64,000 nt of DNA from Pycnopodia helianthoides (Eukaryota; Echinodermata; Asteroidea; Forcipulatida; Asteriidae), in assembly GCA_032158295.1 (NCBI GenBank), contig CM063248.1, positions 2,211,773 to 2,275,772 of the forward strand, in the 5' to 3' direction. Below are positions 30,697 through 42,649 of this stretch, piece after piece. The translations under genes and the position numbers were made by a program. Numbering within the stretch: position 1 is the first letter of the stretch; each line of letters opens with the position of its first letter. The notes under the pieces are model-generated. The model saw nothing but the letters and a program-made list of their open reading frames with translations, was not told the origin of the DNA and did not search any database.

Positions 30697-31391
30697 AATG
30701 TAAAGAAATGTTACACTGTAGCAACAACACTCCCATCTCAAGTATTGAAAATCAAAAAAAGATTTCCTTCCTGACGATTTTTCAAAAATACTTTAATCTC
30801 AGCGATCTTGGGTAGATACTCAAATTCCTCTTGAGACTTTGGATACGTAATAAGTTTCAGGTCAGAAATATTACAAAATGTTAATCAATGAAGCTATTAT
30901 AGCTTTATGGTATTTAGTCGAAGATTAAGCAGTCTGGCGCCAAGTGAAACTTGAACGAGAGACTTGTATGGATAAGGATAAGTACCAGACCAGCCTGGCG
31001 CCGAGTGCAGCTAGGATTAGCCCACTGATCCCTATTATACTGACTGGATAGTAGGTCGGGGATCATTACGTGTGCACAAGACCGTGAAGTGGTCACACAC
31101 CGGCGGCCATTTTGTAATTCGCAAAAACCGTTAGTACACACAGTGCGTATAGGAATGTCAAGTAGATTGTGAATCAAGGAGGGGATTTTGTTCATCAAGA
31201 AGTTTTTCTTAATTCCCAAAGCTTGTTTGTGCCCACACCGTTATTTTATTCATTGTTTACTTCTTTGGATATTTGCATCAAAACATGCACAGCACGCGTT
31301 GATAATGTGCTACCATGCAAGTTTCAAAATGGCGTCAATGACTCTACGAACAGACTCAGCCCGCTTTCAGTAGTATATTAGAGATTGGTGA

Positions 31392-31546
31392 ATAAGCCAC
31401 TAGCAAAATAGCCTTTTCTAAACTTCGGATTTGGTTCCAACATAGGCTTTGTCCGTCTTCTGAATACCCATACGATTTGCAAATTGATGACAGAGCTTAT
31501 AAAGCTAGAGACGAAGCCGAAGCCAATTGCTTTCGAAAAGGGACCT
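31392..31546. mobile_element. MITE family M3, diverged copy
   Basis: Left agccttttctaaacttcgga and right gcttcgaaaaggga-type end (ttgctttcgaaaagggacct), with gaagccgaagcc inside, resemble M3. It lies immediately downstream of exon E10's donor, ending a few bases from it. Confidence 0.55.
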
Positions 31547-31554
31547 ATGCTTAC

Positions 31555-31687
31555 CGTGCAAAGTGGCGTGAAAACTGCTAAACCGACCCTCTCTGACTCC
31601 AGGCCCAGCATGATGACGGCGACGTACACCATGATGCACCCGACTATAGTTATGTTATTCAGGTTGGGACTAGATAACTTGATAAAC
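31555..31687 (-). CDS. GABBR2-like: GABA-B receptor exon E10: helix 2
   Basis: Acceptor cttaatag, donor gtaagc. It encodes FIKLSSPNLNNITIVGCIMV, then YVAVIMLGLESERVGLAVFT and PLCT. The IKxSSPNLNN intracellular loop 1 and the helix-3 cysteine (PLCT) are conserved. Confidence 0.95.
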
Positions 31688-31850
31688 CTATTAAGTGGAA
31701 TCAGCAGTGGACAAAATACAAAGTTAAAATAACCACAGTGGTCAAACATTTAAGGAATAATGTTTTAGTGACTTTTTTTGAAATGTAAAATCCGTTCCAA
31801 CACCGTAAATACAATGGCTCAAATGCCTCTTACAAAAACTGAGCTATGGT

Positions 31851-32086
31851 ACACTCTAAAAAACTCCTGGATCAGAATCGACTCGTGTCTCAGGGAGCAT
31901 GACCCATTTCTGGGTCAGTGTGACCCGGTATCTGTGTCAAAATGACACAGAAATGTGTCAAATCGATGAGAATCCCAGCAAAATCCCATTTGAAAACTAG
32001 TTTTGGGGTCAGCCTGACCCAGAATTGAGTCAGGCCCCCTTGAGACAGGAATCCCGGTCAATTCTGACCAGGATATTTTAGAGTGT
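31851..32086. mobile_element. MITE family M1, copy 2 (best preserved)
   Basis: The ends TACACTCTAAAAAACTCCTG and its complement-like ccaggatattttagagtgTA are inverted. TA at both ends suggests a TA target duplication. The interior is full of gacccat, gggtcag and tgacacag. 236 bp. Confidence 0.85.
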
Positions 32087-32233
32087 AGTAGTCTAGAAAT
32101 ACTGCGGGACTGTAGAGGGGGAGAAAATGCTATAGATTTATTGAAGATCTCCGATGAAAACTTTGCCACCGATTAGGGCATAACTTCATTGCGTTGATGT
32201 AACACAAAGGTCTTTGCTTACTCCCGATAGTAT

Positions 32234-32408
32234 ACACATATGGACTGGCAATGAGGTCACTAGAGCACGTCTATTCCCCCGAGGGACTGTGAGTTACCAG
32301 AAGAGGGACCTATTTCCCGAGGCCGAATAGGTCCCTCTTCTGGTCACTCACAGGCCCAAGGGGGGATAGACGAGCTCTAGTGACCGAATCATGGCAGTCC
32401 ATATGTGT
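32234..32408. mobile_element. 175-bp near-perfect hairpin element
   Basis: Arms acacatatggactggcaatg and catggcagtccatatgtgt extend inward through gaggtcactagagcacgtct, cccccgaggg and gaagagggaccta to a loop at about 32316. Nearly the whole element is one palindrome. Very young or conserved arms. Confidence 0.88.
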
Positions 32409-33085
32409 TTTATAACACAACTCGCTCCAAAATATGAATTAAGAAAAGAAACTACCGTGATCCGATCCAGACGCCGCCTTTTTTCTTATCAACATGAGCC
32501 TGGCAACCTCTTGAGGGCACTGTAACCAGTCAAAAATTGAAAGACTATTGCCCGCTTCGGGAACTATTTCCCGCAAACTACGCGCGTGCGATGTCTAGTT
32601 CATGGTTGCGCAAATCTCATGCACTAGCCTGTAATAGTTCACCCCACGTGGCCGTGTTTCAGCCAACCAGAATACAGAACAAGGTCTGACACAAGTGACG
32701 TAGAGCGTATTATAGAGTAAATACTGATACAATGGCCGAGGACATATTCGAACCACAGCATGTGAACTGAACGTCGAGTACATCAACTTGATACACATTG
32801 CACCTTTTAATGATACAAGCATGACACGCAGATACGAATTTTGAGAAAGTATGAATAGTGTACGGCAGCCATTTTTTTTATAAAAAAAAATTGCTTGTTA
32901 TTCTACCTGTATTTTTTCAAAACTTAAGTCTGCAATGACCCTATTAAGCCTTATAACTTTCACATGACATACTATGGGTGTGCCAAATATCATGCCTGCA
33001 TCATCAAAGACACAATGTGTAAGTAAATGTTGTCGACGTTCTTTACATTCGATTTAAACTAGCTGAGAAGATCTTGAACTCTTAC
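32409..33085. other. Intronic sequence without recognised features
   Basis: Part of the E9-E10 intron. No exon or named repeat recognised. Confidence 0.4.
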
Positions 33086-33236
33086 TTCGTTTTGCGAAAC
33101 TTTATATTGAAGAATAAGAACACACCGGCAAGTATTAATCCACACGCCGACAAGGCAGTGGTGGTGACGTATGCGGCATAGTTAATGCGAAGACGTTGAT
33201 CAAACACTCGTAACTTGTCAACGGGAATGATTCCCC
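33086..33236 (-). CDS. GABBR2-like: GABA-B receptor exon E9: linker and helix 1
   Basis: Acceptor ctttacag, donor gtaaga. It starts in phase 1 and ends with two bases of a Lys codon. It encodes GIIPVDKLRVFDQRLRINYA, a hydrophobic helix YVTTTALSACGLILAGVFLF and FNIKFRKT. FLFFNIxxR marks the cytoplasmic end of helix 1. The simple-sequence array at 33.3-33.7 kb lies roughly 85 bp upstream of this acceptor. Confidence 0.93.
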
Positions 33237-33311
33237 CTGTAAAGTGGCAAGAAATTTAGAATTAAGTTAATTGCATTTTGGATAACTCCAGTCATAATAA
33301 AAGGCTTTTTA

Positions 33312-33552
33312 ATCAGGAGGTTTACAACATATTTAAGAACAACAAGATTATCAAGAACAACAAAAACAAGAACAAGAACAAAAGGAACAACAAGAACAAG
33401 AACAACAGCAAGAACAAGAACAGTAAGAACAAGAACATCAAGAACAACAAGAACAACAAGAACGACAAGAACAGCAACAGTAGCAGCAGCAGCAGCTGCA
33501 GCTGCGCAACATCATCAGCAAAGGAGCAACAGCAACAGCAACAGCCACAGCC

Positions 33553-33599
<47 letters not shown>

Positions 33600-33624
33600 C
33601 ACAGCCACAGCCACAGCCACAGCC

Positions 33625-33663
<39 letters not shown>

Positions 33664-33712
33664 GCAGCAGCAGCAGCAACAACAACAACAACAACAGCAA
33701 CAACAATGAAAC
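33312..33712 (+). repeat. CAA/AAG and CAG/CAA simple-sequence block, copy 1
   Basis: The first part (33312-33462) is (aacaacaag)n-type sequence. It is followed by cagcaa, cagcca and a pure (CAG) run of about seven near 33655-33678. It lies just upstream of the exon E9 acceptor on the - strand, where it reads as CTG/TTG/TTC. Open frames of poly-Gln, poly-Ala/Val or poly-Cys through it are repeat artefacts; the + strand frame has no splice or gene context. Confidence 0.9.
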
Positions 33713-36700
33713 GCTCCAAAACACTCAGTCTGCTTTGCAGCCACCACGCCTTGTTTGTATACGATTCTTATACCTCATTTGCTCATTTCCCCTTCAAGTT
33801 ATCGTATTTTGTTCGGAAAATGCAGTTCTTATTCAGGTTAGCCTCATCCCACAAATTATTCGTTACAGTCTAACCGTCGGGACACCAACCCCACAGGACA
33901 CAAATATATAGATCATGTGTGAATAATAAATAAAGGTGTACCAAAAACACATCCCTGTGGAACACGCTTACTAATTGCAAGAGCGCGGGGGACTCTGTTT
34001 CTCCTGATGGAAAGGGGGGACAAAGTACAATCAGGTTCAAACACGGAACCAGACTACGATTGCTACAATCAATTATCCCGGGAGGTTTTTTTCCTTTACA
34101 AGAAAAAAAAGCAAAATGCTCAACTTAATTCGCTTGAAAAAACTGTGCGTGTAATTTCCCTGGCGTTCCGTCAGTGTTGGTGCCCTTTTTATATATATCA
34201 AATCAACAGCGAGTGGTAAAGCAATGGCGTTAACTTCCCGCGGCCCATTTGAAAGGGGGCGATATTTTGTTTTCTTTCATCAGAAGGGGTTGCCAAGAGT
34301 TGCACGGTTATTTGCCTGGAGATGCTGACCTATGGAATTATCAAGGCTGAACTTGGCCCTCCCGTGTGATCTAAAAAAACGCTGCAAAGGTCTGGGGTCG
34401 TGAAATGTCGAGATTGGTGTCACCTCATTTCCACGATGGTGTTTATCTTGGGCAGACTGCCTACTATTTACACCACCGGTGTGGATTCTAACACTCTGTG
34501 CGCAGGTTTAGATTTCCTTCTCAACCAAAAGTGATTGGTTTAAAAATAATAGCGAGGTAACAATACACTATCAAACTCTTGTCCGAATATTCGCTTGGGA
34601 TCGGTTACAAGAATCGAATAAGAGTTTTGACATGCTCAATATAAAGTACGTTAACGTTTTTTTAGCAGAAACTGAACTGAAAAGCCAAGCTTATTTGAAT
34701 TCGAATGTGTGAACGAAAAAACACATTCGTGTGGTGTTTGTCGCCCTGCACTACAAAAGCCCCCGGGTCAGAATCAACCGGTTTCATGCAGCGTAGGTCC
34801 CGTCCCATTTCTGGGTTAATGCGATGACCCAGAAGTGGGTCAAACTGACGCAGAGTTGGGACCCGAGACCCTGGGACCCGGAATCCGGGTTAATTATAGA
34901 TAGGGTTGGTTACTTCTCACTTTGGACTGATGCCAAAACCAACTAATTTTGTGAGACTGTACTTCATATTTCGTCATTTATAGTATTGTGTACAATTCAT
35001 GTGTACATTTCAAACAGGGTTACGTTTCTATGCACCACTCCTAGTTCAATTCAAATCAATGGACAAATCCATGTTGGCAATGACAACTAGAAGAAATGGC
35101 ATTATGACGATTCGTCTACTTAATGCGGGAAGATATGAACAAACCAGGATGGACAACATGTACAAAAAGTGGAGCATTGTTTGTAATGCTTTACCGTACG
35201 ACAGGCAAAGAATTGGACATGACAAGGACAAAACACACAGCGCAGTGAGACCAAAGTACTCGTTATAAAACGATGCAGGTATTTGAAACTACGAAGAATA
35301 AGAAAGAAAGAGAAAAAAAAACGCAACAAAAAACAACAACAGCAGAAGAAGACAATTTTTTTTATGAATCCCATTACAGATGCACATCTTGTGTTTCCAT
35401 TTCATTCATTGAATAAGTTTGGCATAAACAATACACTTCACTTCGATTTCTCCTCCGACATCAAGGTTAACTTGGATCGTAATACAAACAGGTTGCTACC
35501 GATTGATGCAAATAATAACAAGCGGTGTTTATATACAGGCACACTTTACTCCCCGATGGAATATTCCTCCCGCAACGATTCAGTGACCCACTTCAAGCAA
35601 TGTTGATCTACAGACCGGATTATTATGTTGATCTTGAGTTGATGACTGGGAAGACAAAATGGTGGTTCGGATTGCTCCAACCATAAGCATTCTAGTTCCC
35701 TCAATTCCTCAATGGTCCTGCCATTGTTGCTCTTTTGTTGCCTTTTGGATAGAATTCTCCTACAGAGCCCAAGTTGAACTAAGGAAACATTGGGGTAGAT
35801 TTTGTTCCTTTGTGTGAAAGACCACAAGAACCTGTGAGTAAGACCATGTTTGTCGACTTGGTAAATCGAGGACATATTTTGGTTCTCCCATTTGTTGGAC
35901 TTGTTTTGATTAATAGCAAAGTCGCAGTTGTTTTCTTTCTAGAAAGCAAGCAAAATCGTCCTTGTTCTATCAAAACACCCGGATCCATTTCGTTAAAATC
36001 CTCGGTTTCAAGGAGTATTGCCACCCCCACACAAAATTACACAAAAGAGAAACATACTGAATACTGTGTGGTTGAATAACGGCGTTTCAAACTATAAGTA
36101 ATACAATTGCTTTTGAAATTGAATTGTTGAATAGTTGCACATTAGTTTGAAGTTTCCTGCAGATCGTGCCCTTCGTCAAATCAGCAGCGATTTAGCTGGT
36201 ACTCGTTACTTCTTTGGGGCATTGGTACCCGGTGCTCTGTGATTCGTTGTCGTAGCGATAAGCTTTTCATCGGCATGCAAACTTCGGAAAAATTTGAATT
36301 TCAAAACATTGCTTTCAAGTCATTACCGGGTACTAAACGAACCAAGAGGTACATAAAGTTATCAACAAGTTTTTTTGAAAATAATGCTTCCCTCCATGCA
36401 TATTATCCATGAGGTCGAATATAGAAATTAAACCAAACAGACTACAAAAGTTGTTTTTTTGCAATGGATATACAGTTGAAACATTTGTATGCTCATTGTT
36501 TTTTCTCCAACCATCCAAGTCAAGGTAAAGACACAGGTAACAAATGAAAATAATAAAGTCCCCCCCCCAAAAGTATTGGGGAAACCTGAAATTATCCTTG
36601 TGTTTCCCTGCAAATATCAATAAGAAAGGAGGGTAACTGAGATATTACAGGGATGTTGCACTTGTCTTCGCATACAGAGAAGTGCGTGGTGGTATAAAAA

Positions 36701-36826
36701 ACACCGGTAATCCAACCATCGGATTGAGATCTTGCTGGGCGTCTTTCTCAACAGTATCCACTGTCTAGAAAGATTCCTACTTGAACCATTACGACATTAA
36801 AGGAGTAAACTTGTCTGCACAATTCC
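33713..36826. other. Large receptor-gene intron (E8-E9), part 1
   Basis: No exon was recognised. A degraded M1-type MITE (gggtca-rich, about 34750-34900) and a purine-rich run near 35300-35350 are the only features noticed. Short open frames at 35546-36079 on both strands are not recognised. Confidence 0.4.
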
Positions 36827-37090
36827 ACCGAGACAGTGACAATGTCATTTCAAGACAGTGACGATGTCATTTCCAAGACAGTGACGATGTCATTTCCAAG
36901 ACAGTGACGATGTCATTTCCAAGACAGTGCTGCATCCAGAAGTGACGATGTCATTTCCAAGACAGTGACGATGTCATTTCCAAGACAGTGACGATGTCAT
37001 TTCCAAGGACAGTGACGATGTCATTTCCAAGACAGTGACGATGTATTGATGAATTCATTTCCAAGACAGTGACAATGTCATTTCGATTGT
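36827..37090 (+). repeat. 23-bp tandem array (AGTGACGATGTCATTTCCA)
   Basis: About ten copies of a 23-bp unit agacagtgacgatgtcattt plus cca. Two insertions interrupt regularity (tgctgcatccag near 36930 and tattgatgaattca near 37045). No spacers between units, so not a CRISPR array. Confidence 0.92.
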
Positions 37091-37904
37091 TTTTATAGCG
37101 AAATTTGTTCTTCAACTAAGCTTTATTTTTAAGCTGTATTTTTTAAAATATGTTTTTAATGTAACGTTACGAATTTCTCCTCAAATCTCTTCCCAGCATC
37201 CCCGCTTACAAGGCTGCAGAGTGATTGGCTTTCATTTTATAATATGTGATTAAGATTCCAAGAACGGTTTGCCATTTCCCTTCCCCTTGAAAATTAATAA
37301 CTTTTTGTTCACATCAGAAGAAAAAAATAATACAAACAAAAATGTCCGCTCGTTGAAGGATCAGCTGTTAACCATGGAAACCTAGTAATTATCTTGACAA
37401 AACCTTCACGACAAGATATAATTATCATAGACCCCCCTTGCATGTGACGTCACAAACCCCAAACAGCGCCCTCACTGGGGTCAATGCAGGTTTCCCGGCA
37501 AACACGTTTTCACTGTTTGACCTCAGTGATGGTGAACAATGCAGGGGTCTGCAGCGTTTATTTTAGGGTGAATTATTATTGCAAACGCAACATAGTGTGT
37601 AGCTTGTATCGGAGACCTAAAACAAAATTGTTTGTTTAAATTTAACAGAAGTTGATTATCTCTGTCATTCATCAAAATTCAACCGTCGTTCTATTGCCAT
37701 TAATCAACATGTAACGACGAAAGATGTCTGTGCCCAATTTCATAAAGCTGTTAAGACAGAAACAAGTTTGCTTATCAAATTTCATTTACTATAAAACAAA
37801 CACTAATAACAACAACAGTGAACCATTCCAACCACTGTGTGACATTTTCGCCGGTCACATGTTTCTAAGTTAATAGTGTTCCCTTAACCACCATCAAGTA
37901 ATAA
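37091..37904. other. Intronic sequence, single M2-like end at 37731
   Basis: gtgcccaatttcataaagct at about 37731 resembles the M2 end but no partner was found nearby. Otherwise no feature. Confidence 0.4.
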
Positions 37905-38040
37905 ATCACTAGGGAAAACTGACTGGGTAAAGTTTAAATAATTCTGGACGAACAAAGAAAAACTGACAAGAGCGGGATTTGAACCTGCGACCTAACAACT
38001 GCGCTATATCCGTCTAATATAGGCGATCTCACTCACATAG
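37905..38040 (-). mobile_element. SINE-A copy 3
   Basis: Read on the - strand, a tRNA-like head (cgcagttgttaggtcgcagg then ttcaaatcccgc) is followed by gtttttctttgttcgtccag and a tail acccagtcagttttcccta. It matches the order of the copy at 6.1 kb. Confidence 0.8.
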
Positions 38041-38210
38041 TTCTTAACAATGGACCGGATTATTTTCGTACACACAACAGCCAACTTGTCTACTGGATGG
38101 TGATTTTTAAAAGCGTCCTCATCAATCAGTTAGACTTGACACAGTCACATAGAGACCTCTTCGATTGTACGCAATAATGCCACCCAACGTTGTATCATCA
38201 ACCTCGAAAA

Positions 38211-38361
38211 ATCAGGAGGTTTACAACATGTTTAAGAACAACAAGATTATCAAGAACAACAAAAACAAGAACAAGAACAAAAGGAACAACAAGAACAAGA
38301 ACAACAGCAAGAACAAGAACAGTAAGAACAAGAACATCAAGAACAACAAGAACAACAAGAA
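38211..38361 (+). repeat. CAA/AAG simple-sequence block, copy 2
   Basis: A 151-bp stretch starting atcaggaggtttacaacatg is identical to 33312-33462 except for one noticed base (atgttt versus atattt). The two copies are 4,899 bp apart, same orientation, with unrelated flanks. Confidence 0.92.
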
Positions 38362-40026
38362 CAACCAAATCAAATTAAAGTCATCTCCCCATCTCCAAAG
38401 CTCCTTGTAAAGTAAATTTGCTCGCTTCAATCTAGATTATTTCTCCTTCCCTCGTTATCCGAGCGAGTCGATCGAGCGTCGCCCTCGCCGTCCACCCGAG
38501 CTCTCTGACCGGCCGAATATGTTAATGAGAACGGTGTATCCTCCTGCGAACCGTGCGCTCGCCTGAACGTCCTTAAAAAAAAAATAACCCAAAGTGGTGC
38601 GCAAAGAAAATTCCGAGTGGGCGTAATTCATGATTTCTAGTTACTAACACATTGTAAAAAAATAAAATAAAAAATGTACTCACTTCAGTTATTCATGTGA
38701 TTCTAATGCCCAAAATTGAGTTAAAAGTGGCTTTACAAATGTGTTATGGAATCGTTGAAAAGACAGTGAAAAAAGGAGCTCCAGAAAAACAATTTGGAAC
38801 TGTTTACCGTAAGCTTCAAATAACAGAACCAGGCTATTATTTTAAAACAATCTGCCGCAATGTGAAAGGTGGAATTTGCCTGATCGAAACCTCTCTTTAA
38901 CTCAGCTTTCGAGCAACTTGGCGCCCAAAGCACAAACTGTTACGATTCCGCGGCCCACAGCGTGCATACTACAAACCGACTGTCCCGTGTTGCTACTGCG
39001 CGGGAAATAACACAGTAGAATAACAACCCCAAGGAAATTCCGCCCCAAAATGTCACTCAAACATTCTGTTTAGTGGCGAATCAAGAACGGATACAGACAG
39101 TTCTGATGGGGCTCTTCCCTCGAACAACACTCAAGTCAGACGTTGTTGCTGGAGAAAAGTCGACAGGAGAAGGTTACGCTGCTGCAATGGAAGAAGAAGG
39201 GGAGGGTTTGGCGAAAACAAGACGCTCCAAGTACAACAAGAAAAGGTCTATTCCACGTAGTCTCCAGCTAAAGTCGCTATGGCGCAATCGAGTCGAGTCG
39301 CTTTGGCTCAATCTGTTTCTTTCTGGTCAAGTCTGCACCTCAAGTCGATTTGGCACAATCTATTTTTTTCTCCACGCTTGCCATAGAAATCACGAACAGT
39401 TATCGTGTTAAATGCATGCTATAGAGACCACCTGTATATTCTCTTTGATGTGTGTCCTAGTTTGGGTTACTTTAATTTGAACCGACGCATCGTAACAAGA
39501 AGGGGTGACCTATTTGTTTTGCACCATCAATGTTTTGATTTGTGCTTTAAGGTTGTTTATTTCTAGCCTGCAGCCAAGTCTCACGTTTTTGCTGGGCCAT
39601 TTGTAAGAACCTTGCTTAAAACGATGCAGTTTGCACATATTTTATACTCAATCAATCATGTTATTGCAAACAAAAAAACTTGTTTAATTTACGTGCCTTT
39701 TAGTCGGGATCCACTTTATTTCGCGGGCGAGGCACCGCATTTAATTAATTGAATGCGCAATGTGATATCAGCGAATCTCGTTTTAAGTGGCGAGGTTAAA
39801 ATCCTCACAGGCGTTTTTATCGCTAATGACAAAAACTTACACAGTGGAATTAGAATGGTGCTCTTTTCCACCCAATGTTCAGCGTTAATGTTTGTCCACG
39901 ACAAATACACAAGGAGATGACCCACGGGGACCCAGACACATGAGAATGCGGTATCTCATTTCACGCAGCAATAATAAACACGTTAATAACATAGACTGGT
40001 GCCTCGTATTATATTTCGACTACTTA

Positions 40027-40057
<31 letters not shown>

Positions 40058-40171
40058 ACGACGAAGAAGGGAAAAAAGGAAGAAAAAACCACACAAAAAA
40101 CAGGTGGATGAAATGAACCAGTTTTCGATGTTATTGGTGGATTACCGTTACCACTCGAGGATATGACCCCC

Positions 40172-40265
40172 GTGCAAAGTGAAAACAACTACTCGGTGTC
40201 AATTAATCGATACCGGCGGTGCAAAGTGAAAACAACTACTCGGTGTCAATTAATCGATACCCGAG
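40172..40265 (+). repeat. 47-bp direct tandem duplication
   Basis: gtgcaaagtgaaaacaacta through ttaatcgatac occurs at 40172 and again at 40219, with no noticed difference over about 42 bp. The junctions read cggcg and ccgag. Confidence 0.9.
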
Positions 40266-40419
40266 GTGCGGTTGTCTCCCTCCCTCTAGAGCTGGGTCTC
40301 TATATTCGGTTAAAGCAAAAAGCGTAACAAATAATGGAGAATCGAATCTGTAAAGTGATTTGGATATAGACAGCTTGGTGTTTGAGCAAACAAAGGATAC
40401 GAGGTTAACACTTAGCCGT

Positions 40420-40462
40420 GGGGGGGGGGGGGGCCTCACAATCCGGGGGTGGGGGGGGGGCG
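40420..40462 (+). repeat. G-rich tract, G-quadruplex candidate
   Basis: Two G runs of ten or more bases are separated by cctcacaatcc and a short gtggg. The runs satisfy a four-tract pattern. Confidence 0.7.
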
Positions 40463-41976
40463 GTTGGTGCAGACAGAAATTGCTTGGAGAAAAAATACCG
40501 AACGAACTCACGAAAGGTGGAGTTATTGCTGCGGCTAGCTGAATGGAAATATATACAAAGGACGGCCCTTACAGAGTCAAACGGGGATGTTTTGTTTAAA
40601 TGGACAACAGTTTCACCATGGCTAATATTTTTTGCTTTAAGGTCTTAATTGTATGCTCCCACAGAGGAGAAAACTCAATTATTGTCTATTGTCTAAACCG
40701 AACATCGAAAATTTATTATTTCTGTGCCGATAAAAAAATATTAACTTTGAAATAATATGGCGACAGTTGGCTAACGCCTGATAAACTAACTAATTAATTA
40801 TCCCAATTTACATTGTGAGATGAACTTTAGATTTGTAAGTTTTGTAAGTTTTCTAAGGTCTTATCTGGTGTACTCAAAGTGGAGTTTTCTACTTATTTTG
40901 CTTGGGGATTGTGCGATATGAATCGTTTTGCTTTACTGGTAAAAATAGGAAACTGACTCAGGGTAAGATAGTAATACTTGGTAATATCAAGCGAAATGTT
41001 TTGTCTTGATAGAACTGCCCTGGGCTTTACGGTGATTGAAACTCGGTCAAGTTATCTCATTTTCTTATTCCACTTGCTCGGTCATGTTATCGTTAGTGAT
41101 GAGCGGTGTGTGTACATAACTTGATACAACTGCCTGTCCCCCGTCCATCTGCAGGTGAGGGCACCAACACATGGCCGAGCCTCGCTGACATTTACCCATT
41201 CAAAAATGTGTGTGTATATGTATTTTGTGTATATTATGTACGCGTATACATTTTCTACGATCACCTGGCTGCTCGGTACAGAAATCTGCACCGTCACTTA
41301 GCGAGTTTGCACGGCCCGTGGATCGATTGAGCGTATAGACAAACCAAACTGACTCCGATGCTAAGACAACACAACGGCAGCTGGGTACTCGTGCCCATTA
41401 CAGATACAGGAAGAGTGAACAATTTCCCTCGGTCAACCTCATCTTGAAATGCATTTGGCAAACAGACAACTTTGCATTGTTGGTGCCGGTGCCCTTGGGA
41501 ATTAGTCCTGTACAAATTTGTTTTAAAGAAAAAATTGGAGTAAACGCAAACAGTTTACACACACAAATAGATTTGGCAAGTTACTAAGAGTTTGGAAGAG
41601 TTATCATGTGACCCAAAATAGAACCACGTGGTACCGTGTGGAGGAACATCATGCATTCATCCCCACAGATGGGTCCCTTCTTGCTGTACCAGTGACTACC
41701 TTACTCTCACCGTTGAGGGCCCTTCCTCCATGCTCTCAGTGATGTTCTCCAGTTTACAGTGAGAGCAAATACAAATAGCTGACAATCACGTACGCTTCCT
41801 CGGATTGATCTGGTGCATCAATATATATATATCCTTCATTCAGCACGTGGGTGAATTTACTCCAGCATTCAAAACAAGCATGCGCGTACCTCTATGCACG
41901 TGATCATGTGTTAACAACGATCTTTATAATGCAGCTATAGCTCAAGAGCGGTTTGAAGGTCTGAGAAAGAGCATCT

Positions 41977-42309
41977 TTAAAGGCCCTGTACGCTATTGAT
42001 AAGATCAAAAAACACAAATGTTCACAGATCCACACATAACTTACATGATTTAAAGTAAGTAATGGTAGAAAGGGTTCCTTAAAACATTTCTGCCTAAAAT
42101 GCTGTCGTTTCTGTTCTTATCACGCGTGATAAAAACTCGATGTTTGAAGAAACAGAAAACACATCAGGTCTCTTCTCACTATTTTCTCGTGACCTCGATG
42201 ACCAACTGAGCTCAAACTTTCACAGGTTTGTTTGTTCATGCATATGTTGAATCACACAAAATGTGGACACTGATTTTGAGCTGTTACCAAAAGTGTACAA
42301 TACCTTTAA
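41977..42309. mobile_element. TTAA-group MITE M6, copy 2
   Basis: It begins TTAAAGGCCCTGTACGCTAT and ends aaaagtgtacaataccTTTAA. 333 bp, TTAA at both ends. It ends 13 bp from the donor of exon E8 (42322), so it abuts a splice site. Confidence 0.85.
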
Positions 42310-42321
42310 GTGTATCCTTAC

Positions 42322-42411
42322 CCTTCCAGAAAATCGGCGTGAGGCCTCTCTCCTTGAAGACTAACTTGGCTTCCTCTGGGAAGTATAAGCCAACCAGTTT
42401 CATCTCTCCTC
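42322..42411 (-). CDS. GABBR2-like: GABA-B receptor exon E8
   Basis: Acceptor gtttttttcag, donor gtaagg, phase 1 at both ends, 90 bp. It encodes GEMKLVGLYFPEEAKLVFKE then RGLTPIFWK. This is the last part of the Venus-flytrap domain, before the short linker to helix 1. Confidence 0.92.
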
Positions 42412-42488
42412 CTGAAAAAAACACCACACCACACAATGGGGGTGATTTAGCTTACAGATCTTGGGGTCCATTAGCACATACAGTTACA

Positions 42489-42535
42489 TAGACTGAGGAC
42501 ATTCCTTTGTTCTGTGCACTTAGAAAATACACGTT
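42489..42535 (+). repeat. Fragment of dispersed repeat R2
   Basis: gaggacattcctttgttctg plus tgcacttagaaaatac matches the start of R2 at 5323 and 26818. Confidence 0.55.
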
Positions 42536-42649
42536 TGCCTGGATCAGTCGAGTTGGTCTATAAAAAAGCGTTTGTAACCGTTTGTTATAAAATGCATAAT
42601 GACTCCCATAAAATGGCCGACTGTTTTAGTTCACGATATAAGGGGGTTT

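Larger units (their letters stand above)
38362..41976. other. Large receptor-gene intron (E8-E9), part 2
   Basis: No exon was recognised. Small features are a (gaa)n run at 40026-40060, a 47-bp tandem duplication (40172-40265) and G-rich tracts at 40421-40461. Open frames at 38697-38900 and 39073-39411 were examined and not recognised. Confidence 0.4.

Noticed and set aside
33278..33709. 143-codon Asn/Lys then poly-Gln frame
   Set aside because: Pure simple-sequence DNA in an intron, opposite in sense to the receptor gene. No flanking coding sequence or splice context.
36827..37090. CRISPR-like regular array
   Set aside because: Contiguous 23-bp tandem repeat with no spacers.
39073..39411. 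112-codon frame starting MANQERIQTVLMGLF
   Set aside because: Intronic, no family resemblance, no splice support.
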